A DNA stretch of 64,000 nt from Actinomycetes bacterium (GTDB lineage Bacteria > Actinomycetota > Acidimicrobiia > Acidimicrobiales > JAMCPL01), in NCBI GenBank assembly GCA_021816935.1, contig JAKAWR010000003.1:145588-209587 (forward strand), read 5' to 3'. Position 1 is the stretch's first letter. Every line of letters starts with the position of its first letter. The notes under the pieces are model-generated. The model made no database searches. It saw only the letters and a list, made by a program, of their open reading frames with translations, and was not told where the DNA came from. Both the position numbers and the translations under genes were made by a program. Positions 1 to 13,470 of the stretch are shown piece by piece.

Positions 1-4015
<4,015 letters not shown>

Positions 4016-4023
<8 letters not shown>

Positions 4024-7000
4024 CGTATGGTCCTCTGTCCGCCGGCATGAGCTCTGCATCCTCGTCAAACCCTCTTTCGGGCCGGCTGATGTCTATACCC
4101 AAGTCCTCTTGCGCCTTGTAGAAATCTTCGTCTATCTCCCGCATCTCGATCCGTTCGCCGCTTACCGATATAACGTTCACATTCAGGCAGAGCGCCTGCA
4201 TCTCCTTCACGAGGACTTTGAAGCTTTCCGGGATCCCCGGTGAGGGTATGTTGTCCCCCTTGACGATCGCCTCGTACACCTTCATCCGCCCGACGATGTC
4301 ATCAGACTTGATAGTTAGCAACTCCTGAAGCGCATAGGCCGAACCGTAGGCCTCGAGTGCCCAGACCTCCATCTCACCGAACCGCTGACCCCCGAACTGC
4401 GCCTTCCCCCCGAGCGGCTGCTGAGTGATCATGGAGTAGGGACCGGTGGAACGGGCGTGGATCTTGTCGTCCACCATATGTGCCAGCTTCATCATGTAGA
4501 TGTACCCGACGCTGATGGGCCGGTCGTAGGGCAAGCCGGTCCGGCCGTTGTAAAGGGTCACCTTCCCATCGGCCCCGATGAGACGCAACCCACCTGCCCC
4601 GTCGGGACAGAGGCTGGCCAGTAGCTCGGTTATTGCGGGATGGCGCCCCTCCCTGTCCCCTGCGTCCCACCTGGCACCGTCAAATGCAGGCGAGGCAAGC
4701 CTCAGGGACGCCTTCGCCAGCGCATGCGTCTTGACCCTTGCGGCTCCGTTGACACCGGACGCCACTCGCGCCGTGTCGGCGGCCATGCCCTCCCAGCCCC
4801 AGCGGGCCACGTACCCGAGGTGCGACTCCAGCACCTGACCCACGTTCATCCGGCTCGGCACGCCCAGCGGCGAGAGAATGATGTCGATGGGAGTACCGTC
4901 CGCCAGGTACGGCATGTCCTCGACCGGCAGGATCTTGGAGATAACCCCCTTGTTGCCATGGCGCCCCGCGAGCTTATCTCCTTCCGAGATCTTGCGCCTC
5001 TCGGCCACATACACCCGGACTAGCTGGTTGACGCCTGGCGGGAGCTCGTCTCCGGAGTCCCTGGAGAAGACCCTTACGTCGATGACCTTGCCCCACTCAC
5101 CATGGGGCACCTTCAACGAGGTGTCACGAACGTCCCGCGCCTTCTCCCCGAAAATTGCCCGCAAGAGCCGCTCTTCGGCGGTCTGTTCTGTCTCGCCCTT
5201 CGGCGTAACCTTGCCGACGAGCGCATCGCCTGGCCCCACCTCCGCACCGACACGGATAATGCCCCTCTCGTCGAGGTTGGCCAGGATCTCCTCGGGAAGG
5301 TTCGGGATGTCCCGGGTTATCTCCTCCGCTCCGAGTTTGGTATCACGGGCGTCCACCTCGTGCTCTTCGATGTGTATAGAGGTAAGCACATCGTCACGCA
5401 CGAGACGCTCGGAGATGATGATCGCATCCTCGTAGTTGTAACCCTCCCAGGGCATGAACGCTACGAGCAGGTTCTTGCCGAGTGAGAGCTCGCCCATGTG
5501 GGTCGATGGACCGTCGGCCACGAGATCGCCGGCTGCGAGCTTCTGACCTTCCTTCACGAGCAGCTTTTGGTTGATCGCGGTGTTCTGGTTCGACCTGCGG
5601 AACTTCGCAAGCTTGTACATCCGCTTCCCGAGAACCTGTCCGGCAGCGTCCTTCTGCCCCGAATCGTACTGGATCACAACTCGGTCACCGCCCGCTTCGA
5701 GGACTACTCCGGATCCCTCCGCCATGACGACGTCCCCGGCGTCGCGCGCCACCCTGGCTTCGATCCCCGTCCCGACAAACGGCGACTCCGGCGCCACCAG
5801 GGGTACCGACTGCTTCTGCATGTTCGCGCCCATGAGCGCACGATTCGCATCGTCGTGCTCGATAAAGGGGATCAGAGCCGAGGACACCGACACGATCTGG
5901 GCCGGCGAGACATCCATGAGCTCGACCTCGCCCGGCGACACGTAATCAATTTCGCTGGTGGTGCCATACGTAGTTTGCGTCGCACCGACCCGCACCTCGG
6001 CACCCTTCGGGCCTCTCCGGACAAGCACCCTCTCCTCGATCAGGCGCCCGCCGTCATCCAGCAGGGCATTCGCCTGGCAGATAACGTAGTCTTCCTCTTC
6101 ATCCGCTGCCAGGTAGACGATCTCGCCTGTAACGTGGCCGTCGGCAACCTTGCGATAGGGCGTCTCGATGAAGCCGTACCCGTTCACCCTGGCGTGAGTG
6201 GCGAGAGCGCCGATGAGCCCGATGTTCGGCCCTTCCGGGGTCTCTATCGGGCACATCCGCCCGTAATGGGAGCTGTGGACATCACGTACCTCGAAACCGG
6301 CACGTTCACGCGAAAGCCCACCCGGCCCCAGTGCCGAAAGGCGCCGCTTGTGGGCGAGGCCGGAGAGCGGGTTGTTCTGGTCCATGAACTGGGAGAGCTG
6401 GCTTGTGCCAAAGAATTCCTTGAGCGCAGCCACCAGCGGGCGGGTATTGATGAGTCCCTGAGGCGTGATGGCCTCCACGTCCTGGGTGGTCATGCGCTCC
6501 CGGACCACGCGCTCGATGCGGGAGAGGCCGATACGCACCTGGTTCTGGATCAGCTCGCCAACGGACCTGACCCTCCTGTTTGCAAAGTGGTCCTGATCGT
6601 CCAGACGGTACCCGGCCTGCCCGTCTGCAAGGTGAAGCATGTACGTGGCGGCAGCGAGTATCTCCGAGGGGGAGGGCACTGTCTGATCGGGTTCGGGATG
6701 GCCGAACTCGATGCCGAGCATCTCCGACGCCTTGTCGATCTCGGCTCCGAGCTTCCGATTGAGCTTGTACCGCCCGACCCTTGTGAGGTCATAGCGCTTC
6801 GGGTTGAAGAACGCGCCTTCGAGGTACATTCTCGCCGCCTCGTGAATGAGCGGTTCGCCCGGTCTGGCGCGCTTGTAGATGTCCAGCAGGGCCTCGTCTC
6901 TCGTAGGTGACAGGTCGCGCTCTTTTTCCCATTGGGGCATGAGGAAGTCGAAATGGTTCACCAGTCTCTCGAGGGCTGCCGGGTCATCGTAGCCAAGAGC

Positions 7001-7603
7001 TCGCAGCAGCGTGAAGAGCGATATCCTCCTCTTGCGGGCAACCCGGGCACCCGCGGTCACCTCGCGGGTGGCCGGGCGCACATCCAGGTCGACCTCGATC
7101 CACTCACCCCTGTAGGGATGGATCGTGCCGCCGACGATAACCCGGGCATCCTTCCCAGGCTGGAAAAGAACGCCCGGGGAGCGCACCAGTTGCGAAACGA
7201 CGACCCGCTCCGTACCGTTGATGATAAAGGTCCCCTTGGCTGTCATGATGGGGAAATCCCCCATGAAGACGGTCTGCTCCTTGATCTCACCCGTGTCTTT
7301 GTTGAAGAAGCTTGCCTTCACAAAAACCGGGGACGAGTAGGTCATGTCCTTTTCGCGGCAGTCTTCCTCGGAGTACTTGGGCGGGCTCGTCAGGTCGGGA
7401 TCTGACGGGTCGTACTTCAGCTGCAGGCTGAGCCTCTCCGAGAAATCCGTGATAGGGCTGATCTCGTCAAAAACCTGCGCAAGGCCGCGTTCCATGAACC
7501 ACTTGAACGACCGGGTCTGAACTGCAACGAGGTCGGGCAGTGGCAGGACCTCGTCCAGGTTCGCGAAGGAAAAGCGTCCGGGATATGTCGTCGAAGCAGG
7601 CAA
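4016..7603 (-). CDS. rpoB: DNA-directed RNA polymerase subunit beta
   Basis: Beta subunit of RNA polymerase, 1195 residues from the chosen start, in the usual actinobacterial range. I chose TTG at 7603 because GGAGG (7614-7618) lies 10 nt upstream and the protein then begins at the family's N-terminal region ([17 protein letters not shown]). An upstream TTG at 7648 is also open but has poorly placed SD. The rifampicin pocket reads [16 protein letters not shown] followed by [12 protein letters not shown]; Asp408, His418 and Ser423 correspond to E. coli positions 516, 526 and 531 and are all wild type. The C-terminal [11 protein letters not shown] and [20 protein letters not shown] signatures are intact. 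It overlaps rpoC by 8 bp. Confidence 0.97.
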
Positions 7604-8141
7604 GAAATTCAATCCTCCGTATAATTCAGGCGCCGTAGCCCGACGCAATGTCTCCCGATCCCGAGCTCACCGGCTCGACCGGCGGCGTTCGCAGCGCGTT
7701 CAACCGGGCCCGTGTTGCTTCGCCACCGTCTTTCGTTCGACCGTCGACTCAGGCGGCCTCAGGACACGTCGCCCACCGACCGGACGGCAGGAACATGAAA
7801 CAGGGTACGAGAGGCTTACCACGCGAGAATATGTGACGGCGCGGTAAAATGCCTCAGTGCCGATTTTGGGGGGGCGAAGGGCTGCACTTCAAAACTAAGT
7901 ATACCACGTCCGCTGCAGGAATGCAAGCCGCCTGTGGAGACACTCTTCCGGGACCGTGACCGGGAGCGCCACTGCACTACTCGGGGCCCACCCGGGCAAG
8001 GGTTGCATCCCAGATGGCGACCGAAGCCGTGAGCAGAGCCTGCTCCACCCGGCGAAAGACTGCCTCCCGGCGATATCCACTCGGCACGCCGGACAGGGCC
8101 GGACGCCTGGCCTGCGGGACGCCGGCTACTCTCGAACTCAG
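7604..8141. other. rplL-rpoB intergenic / rpoB leader region
   Basis: About 540 bp with no credible gene between rplL and rpoB. It contains a good minus-strand promoter candidate (listed separately), a run of seven or more G at 7868-7874, and GC-rich inverted segments just after the rplL stop (about 8095-8140) that could attenuate or process the upstream transcript. Short reading frames here lack family resemblance. Confidence 0.6.
7898..7926 (-). promoter_or_regulatory. candidate rpoBC promoter
   Basis: On the minus strand TTGCAT (7921-7926) is separated by exactly 17 bp from TATACT (7898-7903). The -10 box matches the consensus at five of six positions, the -35 at three. It lies about 290 bp upstream of the rpoB start, so rpoBC may be transcribed independently of the ribosomal genes. 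Seen in sequence only. Confidence 0.45.
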
Positions 8142-8543
8142 CTACTTGAGCTCTACCGTCGCTCCGGCCGCTTCGAGCTGAGCCTTGGCCTTCTCGGCCT
8201 CCTCCTTCGCTACCTTCTGGAGCACCGGGCTCGGTGCCGCCTCGACGAGGTCCTTCGCCTCCTTGAGCCCAAGGCTCGTGAGCGCCCTGACTTCCTTGAT
8301 CACCTGGATCTTCTTGTCGCCTGCCGAAGTGATCACCACGTCGAACTCGTCAACCTCGCCGCCGGCATCCGCCGACGCCTCGCCGCCCGCCGCTGGTGCG
8401 GCTGCGGCCGCCACCGCAACCGGTGCCGCCGCTGTCACGCCGAACCGCTCCTCGTACTCCTTTAGGAGCTGAGAGAGTTCCAGTACCGAGAGCGCGGCTA
8501 TGCCGTCAAGTATCTCTTCTCTCGTAAGGGTTCTTGTTGCCAT
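8142..8543 (-). CDS. rplL: 50S ribosomal protein L7/L12
   Basis: Stalk protein of the large ribosomal subunit that recruits translation GTPases; 133 residues. An N-terminal dimerisation domain ([20 protein letters not shown]) is followed by an Ala/Gly-rich hinge (about residues 37-62) and the conserved C-terminal factor-binding domain with [21 protein letters not shown] start at ATG 8543, preceded by GAGGAG at an 11-nt distance; an open extension further upstream has no family homology. It follows rplJ by 100 bp in the rplK-A-J-L order. Confidence 0.96.
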   Translation of the reverse strand: MATRTLTREEILDGIAALSVLELSQLLKEYEERFGVTAAAPVAVAAAAAPAAGGEASADAGGEVDEFDVVITSAGDKKIQVIKEVRALTSLGLKEAKDLVEAAPSPVLQKVAKEEAEKAKAQLEAAGATVELK

Positions 8544-8643
8544 TCGTCTTGTTTCTCCTCTATGCCGGTTGCCGTGTTCGACTATACGTGTATCCATAGG
8601 GCGGGACAACGCTGCCGACGCCGTGTCCCTGTTGAGCCCTGCC

Positions 8644-9357
8644 TCACCCCTGTACGGGAGCCTCCTCTGTGCCGCCTTCCCCGCTGCCGCTCTCGGGTTC
8701 TGCGGAACTCTCGGCGTCGGTGACGGGCTCTTCCCCGCTAGTGCTCTCGGGTTCTGCGGAACTCTCGGCGTCGGTGACGGGCTCTTCCCCGCTGGCGTCT
8801 TTGGGCTCGCCGGCGCTCTCCCCCTCGGGGTTCCCTCCGCCCTTTACCCGCTCGAACTCCTTGAGCCCGTAGGCGAAGTTCCTGATCGGCGCGGCCAGCA
8901 GGCCGGCCATCTGACGCAGGGGAGCTGCAAGTGCCCCTGCAAACTGTGCAAGAAGCACGTTGCGGGACGGAAGCGCTGCCAGCGCCCGGATGCCGGCGGT
9001 GTCGATAAGCTCGCCCTCGTAGTAGCCGCCCTTGAGAACCAGTTGCTCGTGCGCCGTGGAGAACGTCCGCAGGATCTTTGCAAGCTCCGTCACCTCGCCG
9101 GAACAAAACGCAATGGCAGTCGGACCGGTCAGGCGGTCCGCCACGCCCTCGTACGGAGTACCTTCGATCGCACGCCGCACCAGCGTGTTCTTGTACACCT
9201 TATACGTCGTCCCCACTGATCGGAGCTGGGAGCGAAGCTCCTCCAGGTTGGCCACCGTCAGGCCTCGATACTCGGTAAGTACCACGGCCTGCGAAGACTC
9301 GAACCGCTGCTGCAGCTCCTCTACTGTTGCAACCTTCTCAGGTCTCGGATTGTCCAC
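8644..9357 (-). CDS. rplJ: 50S ribosomal protein L10 with acidic C-terminal extension
   Basis: Anchor of the L7/L12 stalk on 23S rRNA. The first 173 residues ([40 protein letters not shown]) are a full L10. Most bacterial L10 proteins stop near residue 175; this one continues to 237 with an acidic Glu/Ser/Pro/Gly tail containing two identical copies of [16 protein letters not shown]. Start taken as GTG 9357, seven nt after the rplA stop, with AGGAG upstream. An in-frame ATG at 9411 would overlap rplA and adds non-homologous residues. Confidence 0.93.
   Translation of the reverse strand: MDNPRPEKVATVEELQQRFESSQAVVLTEYRGLTVANLEELRSQLRSVGTTYKVYKNTLVRRAIEGTPYEGVADRLTGPTAIAFCSGEVTELAKILRTFSTAHEQLVLKGGYYEGELIDTAGIRALAALPSRNVLLAQFAGALAAPLRQMAGLLAAPIRNFAYGLKEFERVKGGGNPEGESAGEPKDASGEEPVTDAESSAEPESTSGEEPVTDAESSAEPESGSGEGGTEEAPVQG
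8690..8797. repeat. 54-bp tandem repeat within rplJ
   Basis: Two adjacent 54-bp units (8690-8743, 8744-8797), identical over nearly their whole length and in frame, encode the duplicated 18-residue acidic unit of the L10 tail. Partial similarity continues on both sides, so the duplication probably arose by slippage or unequal exchange. Confidence 0.9.
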
Positions 9358-9364
9358 GTCGCTC

Positions 9365-10168
9365 TCAGGCTCCTCTCCCGCCCACGCCACCGGCGCTGTT
9401 CGCTCCGGCATCAACGTCGCCTGAAACGGACGCCGCCGCCCCGACGAGGGCGCCACCAACCATTTCGTCAGTGATCTCGCGCACCTTGGCCGGGTCTACC
9501 TTCACTCCCGGACCCATGGTCGACGAGACGGTCATGGTCTTCAGATATCTTCCCTTTGCGGCCGCGGGTTTCGCCCGCACAAGCTCGTCGATCACCGCAC
9601 GAAAGTTGTCCAGCACCTGGCCGGTACCGAACGAAACCTTGCCAATGGGCACGTGAACATTGCCTACCCTGTCGGTCCGGTACTCCACCCGCCCGCTCTT
9701 GTACTCCGAGACGGCCTTGCCCACATCGTTCGTAACGGTCCCCGTCTTGGGATTGGGCATCAGCCCTCGCGGTCCCAGGATGCGCCCCAGCTTCCCCACC
9801 TGCACCATCAGGTCGGGCGTGGCAATGGCAACATCGAAATCTATCGATCCGCCTTCGGCAATGCGAGCAACCAGGTCGTCCGCTCCCACGTAATCTGCTC
9901 CTGCGGCTCTTGCCTCAGCGGCCGCTTCGCCTGCCGCGAAGGCAGCCACCTTTACCGACCTCCCGGTACCGGCAGGTAGTGACAGCGAGCCCCTGACCAT
10001 CTGATCCGCCTTCCGGGGATCGACACCGAGCCGTACGGCCAGTTCCAAGGTCTCGTCGAACTTGGCGTGCGCGACACTCTTCACCAGCTCGATCGCTTCT
10101 GCCGGCGCGTAGAGTTGCCGGCGGTCGAACCTACCGAGCGCATCCGCATATGCCTTTCCCTTGTGCAA
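9365..10168 (-). CDS. rplA: 50S ribosomal protein L1
   Basis: Primary 23S rRNA-binding protein of the L1 stalk; 267 residues from TTG 10168. That start gives the family's N terminus ([19 protein letters not shown]) and has GGAAAGGG just upstream; the frame is open further upstream but without homology. Conserved L1 signatures include [32 protein letters not shown] and [20 protein letters not shown]. The last about 25 residues are Ala/Gly-rich and lineage specific. The stop is 7 nt before the rplJ start. Confidence 0.95.
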   Translation of the reverse strand: MHKGKAYADALGRFDRRQLYAPAEAIELVKSVAHAKFDETLELAVRLGVDPRKADQMVRGSLSLPAGTGRSVKVAAFAAGEAAAEARAAGADYVGADDLVARIAEGGSIDFDVAIATPDLMVQVGKLGRILGPRGLMPNPKTGTVTNDVGKAVSEYKSGRVEYRTDRVGNVHVPIGKVSFGTGQVLDNFRAVIDELVRAKPAAAKGRYLKTMTVSSTMGPGVKVDPAKVREITDEMVGGALVGAAASVSGDVDAGANSAGGVGGRGA

Positions 10169-10445
10169 TTCCCAACCCTTTCCATCGAGCCGACGGGCGA
10201 CCCGGTGAACTCCTACTACTCCTACAGCCCGGTCCCGGATGCCGGGCGGGGGCACGGGCAATACCACTCCCGACCACCACTTGCACGCTGCCCACCTCCG
10301 GGCCCTACCTCGGGCCCTACCCTGAACACCGGGTGCCCAACCGGGCCGCCGCTCCGCTTACCGGCACTCCCTACCACGCCCCGCGTGCGTAAAGACAAAC
10401 CATGATCCGGCGGTCCTGGGCAAGCGGGAGCATGCCCGTCGGCGG
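10169..10445. other. rplK-rplA intergenic leader
   Basis: 277 bp separate rplK from the L1 start, long for this operon. On the transcript it contains GC-rich self-complementary segments (for example around 10227-10250) and might carry a translational control site for L1, as known in other bacteria upstream of rplK-rplA. I cannot identify a specific L1-binding motif. Confidence 0.25.
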
Positions 10446-10880
10446 TCAGCTTACTACAGCTATGCCCATCGAACGCGCGGTGCCGGCCACCTGCTGCTTT
10501 GCCTGCTCCAGGTCATCCGTATTCAGATCCGGAAGCTTGATCCTGGCAATAGAAGCTACCTGCTCCCCGCTCAGCGCGCCAACCCGGTCGCGACCCGGCG
10601 TCGACGATCCCTTCTCCAGGCCCGCGGCCTCACGAACAAGCACGGCGGTTGGCGGCGTCTTCAGGATGAACGTGAAGGACCTGTCCTCGAAGATACTGAT
10701 CTCCACCGGCACAATCGATCCCCGCTTGTCCTCTGTCGCTGCGTTGTACTGCTTGCAGAACTCCATGGTCTGGATGCCGTGAGGTCCAAGCGCTGTCCCG
10801 ACAGGCGGCGCGGGAGTCGCTCCTCCGGCCGGAAGCTGGATCTTCACCACTGCTACGAGCTTTTTCTTGCGGGGTGGCAT
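10446..10880 (-). CDS. rplK: 50S ribosomal protein L11
   Basis: L11 binds the GTPase-associated centre of 23S rRNA and is the thiopeptide target region. 144 residues, normal length. The N-terminal domain ([35 protein letters not shown]) and the C-terminal RNA-binding domain ([27 protein letters not shown]) are complete. The conserved prolines of the thiostrepton-binding N-terminal domain are present. The ATG at 10880 is preceded by AGGAG. It lies 34 bp after nusG in the same operon. Confidence 0.97.
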   Translation of the reverse strand: MPPRKKKLVAVVKIQLPAGGATPAPPVGTALGPHGIQTMEFCKQYNAATEDKRGSIVPVEISIFEDRSFTFILKTPPTAVLVREAAGLEKGSSTPGRDRVGALSGEQVASIARIKLPDLNTDDLEQAKQQVAGTARSMGIAVVS

Positions 10881-10914
10881 GACTTACTCCTGACTCCTGG
10901 ATCCTCGCTAGTCG

Positions 10915-11670
10915 CTACAGCTTGTCGACCTGGCTGAAGTCGAGTTCCACGGGCGTCTCCCTGCCGAAAATGTTCACGAGCACCTTCACCTTGAGCTGGT
11001 CTTCGTTGATCTCGGCTACCTCTCCCGTGAAATCGGCAAACGGCCCCTCCTTGACCCGCACGGTCTGGCCGATTTCGTGTTCCAATCTCGTCCTTGCCCT
11101 CCGGGAACGGACTTCTCCCGTCTGTTTCACCTGCAGGATCGACTCCACCTCAGCCTTTGTCAGGGAAGTGGGCTTACTCCCCGACCCGACGAATCCGGTC
11201 ACCGCCGGAGTGTTACGAATGACTGCGAACGACTCATCATCGTCCGCGCACCTGCAGAGAAGGTAGCCCGGGAAGACCTTGCGCTGGACCACCGTCTTCC
11301 TCGAACTCTTCAGCTCGACCACATCCTCTATCGGAATGACGACCTCGTATATCCGGTCCTCCATATGCATCGTCGTGATCCGGCTCTCGAGATTGGACTT
11401 CACCTTGTTCTCGTACCCGGCATAGGTGTGAACGACATACCACCGGCCAGGACGGTCGTAAGGGCTCTCCGCAGGCTCCTCGGCCTCTGCGAAATGCTCC
11501 TCTTCGCCTTCACCTGCAATGGCTTCATCCTCATCGAGAACGAGCGGCTCCTCGTCCGGGGTTCCGGCATCCGGCGCGGCCTGCTCTCCTGGAACAGCCT
11601 GCTCTCCGAGTGCTTCGACCGACAGTTTCTCGTCCGTCAACATCTGCTTGTCCGGTTCTCCAATGCTCAT
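10915..11670 (-). CDS. nusG: transcription termination/antitermination protein NusG
   Basis: NusG links RNA polymerase to Rho or to the ribosome. The NGN domain begins at RWYVVHTYAGYENKVKSNLE and includes FPGYLLCRC; the C-terminal KOW domain contains VRVKEGPFADFTGEVAEI. An acidic N-terminal extension of about 75 residues precedes the NGN domain, a pattern also seen in other actinobacterial NusG proteins. The start is ATG 11670; upstream in-frame codons would overlap secE. 251 residues, 43 bp downstream of secE. Confidence 0.96.
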   Translation of the reverse strand: MSIGEPDKQMLTDEKLSVEALGEQAVPGEQAAPDAGTPDEEPLVLDEDEAIAGEGEEEHFAEAEEPAESPYDRPGRWYVVHTYAGYENKVKSNLESRITTMHMEDRIYEVVIPIEDVVELKSSRKTVVQRKVFPGYLLCRCADDDESFAVIRNTPAVTGFVGSGSKPTSLTKAEVESILQVKQTGEVRSRRARTRLEHEIGQTVRVKEGPFADFTGEVAEINEDQLKVKVLVNIFGRETPVELDFSQVDKL

Positions 11671-11713
11671 CTGTGCCACCGACCTGAGTCTCTCGCTTGC
11701 GGCCCACCTGCTG

Positions 11714-12019
11714 TCAGGCCTTGAAGAGGTATACCACGCCCTTCGCGAAGAGATAATCAAGAAGAAAGATCAACCCTACCAGTAGAACGAGGGTGATGAG
11801 CACCACGGCAGACGAGTTGACGACCTCCAACCGCGTCGGCCAGTTGACTTTGAGAAGCTCCTCGCGCACTTCCCTGGCGAACTGAACGACGGAGGAGCCC
11901 CTTTCGGCCTGCGGCTTCTGCCTGGGCGCCCGTTGCGGCTCACGCTTCGCCACCGGAGTGCCATCAGCATCAACCTGGCCCTGGCGCTGCATCAAGCGCC
12001 TCATCTCTCTGTTGATCAT
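11714..12019 (-). CDS. secE: preprotein translocase subunit SecE
   Basis: Small essential subunit of the SecYEG channel. 101 residues: a basic, Gln/Pro-rich N-terminal extension, then the amphipathic helix with the conserved REVREELLKVNWPTR, and a single C-terminal transmembrane helix (about residues 70-95). The helix-TM arrangement and position directly upstream of nusG make the call firm. It sits 98 bp downstream of tRNA-Trp. Confidence 0.95.
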   Translation of the reverse strand: MINREMRRLMQRQGQVDADGTPVAKREPQRAPRQKPQAERGSSVVQFAREVREELLKVNWPTRLEVVNSSAVVLITLVLLVGLIFLLDYLFAKGVVYLFKA

Positions 12020-12117
12020 CTAACCCGGAAACACCTCTCACAAAGCCGGACACGGCAGCCCGGCGCGCCACATTACCATCCACCACCGATGTCCTCGCAC
12101 AGCGGCACGCGGACCCG

Positions 12118-12190
12118 CAGGGCAGGAGGGACTCGAACCCCCAACCGCCGGTTTTGGAGACCGGTGCTCTACCAATTGAGCTACTGCCCT
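12118..12190 (-). tRNA. tRNA-Trp (CCA)
   Basis: 73-nt cloverleaf on the minus strand. Acceptor AGGGCAG pairs with CTGCCCT, the discriminator is G, the anticodon loop is CTCCAAA and the T loop TTCGAGT. The 3' CCA is not encoded. It lies between rpmG and secE, the classical order. Confidence 0.95.
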
Positions 12191-12310
12191 ATCGGAGAGG
12201 TCCGGCAAGCCGTCCGCTGGTTTCGGACGCGACCGTCGCCGACCCCGCCGCCCCCGATTATACCGCCAACGAGTCAGACGGGCGGAAACGGTTCCGTAAC
12301 TGTTACCGGC

Positions 12311-12475
12311 CTACCGGGTCTCCTTGTGAAGGGTGTGGCTCCTGTCCCAAGGGCAGTACTTCTTCATCTCGATGCGCTCCCGGTCGTTAAGCTTGTTCTT
12401 CCAGGTAATATAATTCCGGCGCTTGCAGACTTCGCACGCAAGCGTGACATGCACCCTCTTCTCGCCCTTTGCCAT
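12311..12475 (-). CDS. rpmG: 50S ribosomal protein L33
   Basis: 54-residue protein starting [20 protein letters not shown] and ending HTLHKETR, a typical L33. The first zinc-ribbon pair, Cys14 and Cys17, is present. In the second knuckle only Cys41 remains: the sequence is CPWD where zinc-binding L33 has CPxC, so residue 44 is Asp (codon GAC). It is thus intermediate between the Cys-containing and Cys-free forms. Located between tRNA-Met and tRNA-Trp, as in many bacteria. Confidence 0.95.
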   Translation of the reverse strand: MAKGEKRVHVTLACEVCKRRNYITWKNKLNDRERIEMKKYCPWDRSHTLHKETR

Positions 12476-12511
12476 CTACATACTCCTGTCAAGTCTCGTA
12501 CATCCTGGCGG

Positions 12512-12584
12512 TAGCGGCGGCGGGACTCGAACCCGCGACTTCACGATTATGAGCCGTGTGCTCTACCAACTGAGCTACGCCGCC
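12512..12584 (-). tRNA. tRNA-Met (CAT), elongator type
   Basis: 73-nt cloverleaf: acceptor GGCGGCG/CGCCGCT (first pair G-U), anticodon loop CTCATAA, T loop TTCGAGT, discriminator A. The anticodon stem (CACGG/TCGTG) lacks the three G-C pairs of initiator tRNA. A lysidine-modified tRNA-Ile2 with CAT cannot be excluded. Confidence 0.9.
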
Positions 12585-12628
12585 CTGCCCGGCCCGCCCG
12601 TCCGACCATCCGGAACGGGAGCCCGGTG

Positions 12629-12701
12629 AGCCCCCTGTCGGAATCGAACCGACGACACCAGCCTTACCATGGCTGTGCTCTGCCGACTGAGCTAAGGGGG
12701 C
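12629..12701 (-). tRNA. tRNA-Thr (GGT)
   Basis: 73-nt cloverleaf: acceptor GCCCCCT/AGGGGGC, anticodon loop ATGGTAA giving GGT, T stem GTCGG/CCGAC with TTCGATT loop, discriminator T. It is the first gene of the tRNA-rpmG-secE-nusG run. Confidence 0.94.
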
Positions 12702-12734
12702 AAAGATGGTAAGACCCATCCCTGACCGCGCTAC

Positions 12735-12740
12735 ATCATA
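12735..12740 (-). promoter_or_regulatory. candidate -10 box upstream of tRNA-Thr
   Basis: TATGAT on the minus strand, placed so that transcription would begin roughly 25 nt before tRNA-Thr. No convincing -35 hexamer is found at 16-18 bp, so this is tentative. Confidence 0.3.
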
Positions 12741-12876
12741 CCTTCCGTGACCGGCCCCCGGTGACATGGCAGAGGGCGACCCGGTACGGGAGTCCGGGTC
12801 CTACCCGCGCTTCTTCCCTGGCTGATCGCGCCGTTCGGGTTCCCCGCCTCCGGCCCTTGCCGGATAGGATCGGCTC

Positions 12877-13365
12877 GTGGAGATCCGCGCAGCTACCGGT
12901 AGCGACGCAAGTCAGATCATGGCCATCTACAACGAGGCGGTCACCTCGTCTCTGGTTACGTTCGACATAGCTCCTCGCAAGATCGACGAACAGCAGGAGT
13001 GGATACAGGACCATGGCGGCAGCTATCCTGCCCTGGTAGCGGTCGAAGGCAGCCGCACAATCGGCTTTGGCGCACTCTCGCCCTATAGGGATCGCGCAGG
13101 ATACAGGACCACCGTCGAGGACTCCGTTTATATAGCCACGGAGAATCGCAGGCGGGGAGCCGGCCGAGGGCTACTGGAAGCGCTGGTCGCACACGCAACG
13201 GCTTCCGGATTCCACGCGGTGATCGCCAGGATGCACTCACTCAACGAGGCCTCGATCGGGCTCCACCGATCGGTGGGCTTCTTCGACGTGGGGACCGAGA
13301 GGGAGGTCGGCCGAAAGTTCGGCAAGTGGCTGGACGCCGTAGTCATGGAGCTGATCCTCGCTTGA
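12877..13365 (+). CDS. GNAT N-acetyltransferase, phosphinothricin acetyltransferase-like
   Basis: 162-residue GCN5-related acetyltransferase transferring acetyl from acetyl-CoA to an amine. The N terminus (EIRAATGSDASQIMAIYNEA) and the segment VEDSVYIATENRRRGAGRGL, with the RRGxGxG acetyl-CoA loop, follow the Pat/Bar/YncA subfamily; HSLNEASIGLHRSVGFFDVG is the C-terminal signature. The substrate may be a methionine derivative or phosphinothricin-like; this is not resolvable from sequence. GTG start at 12877 with AGGA upstream. Its stop codon abuts an inverted-end repeat. Confidence 0.85.
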   Translation: MEIRAATGSDASQIMAIYNEAVTSSLVTFDIAPRKIDEQQEWIQDHGGSYPALVAVEGSRTIGFGALSPYRDRAGYRTTVEDSVYIATENRRRGAGRGLLEALVAHATASGFHAVIARMHSLNEASIGLHRSVGFFDVGTEREVGRKFGKWLDAVVMELILA

Positions 13366-13470
13366 GAGCCTCAGCGGACAGGGATCTCGGGCGAAGTAGT
13401 GCTTCGCCACCCCTTCCTTTCGACGATCAACCGGACCGTCTCATCCAACCTCCCCATCGGCTGAGGCTCT
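13365..13470. repeat. inverted-end repeat, copy A (106 bp)
   Basis: Begins AGAGCCTCAGCGGACAGGGA and ends with the near-perfect inverse (CCCCATCGGCTGAGGCTCT). It shares its interior with the element at 28154-28312. It lies between convergent genes: its left end touches the GNAT stop codon and its right end supplies the last nine codons and the stop of the MptB-like gene. Confidence 0.85.

Noticed and set aside
5498-6910. 470-codon plus-strand frame opposite rpoB
   Set aside because: Shadow of the intact rpoB frame; no independent start signal.
12512-12584. Initiator tRNA-Met
   Set aside because: The anticodon stem lacks the three consecutive G-C pairs of initiators, so it was called elongator type.
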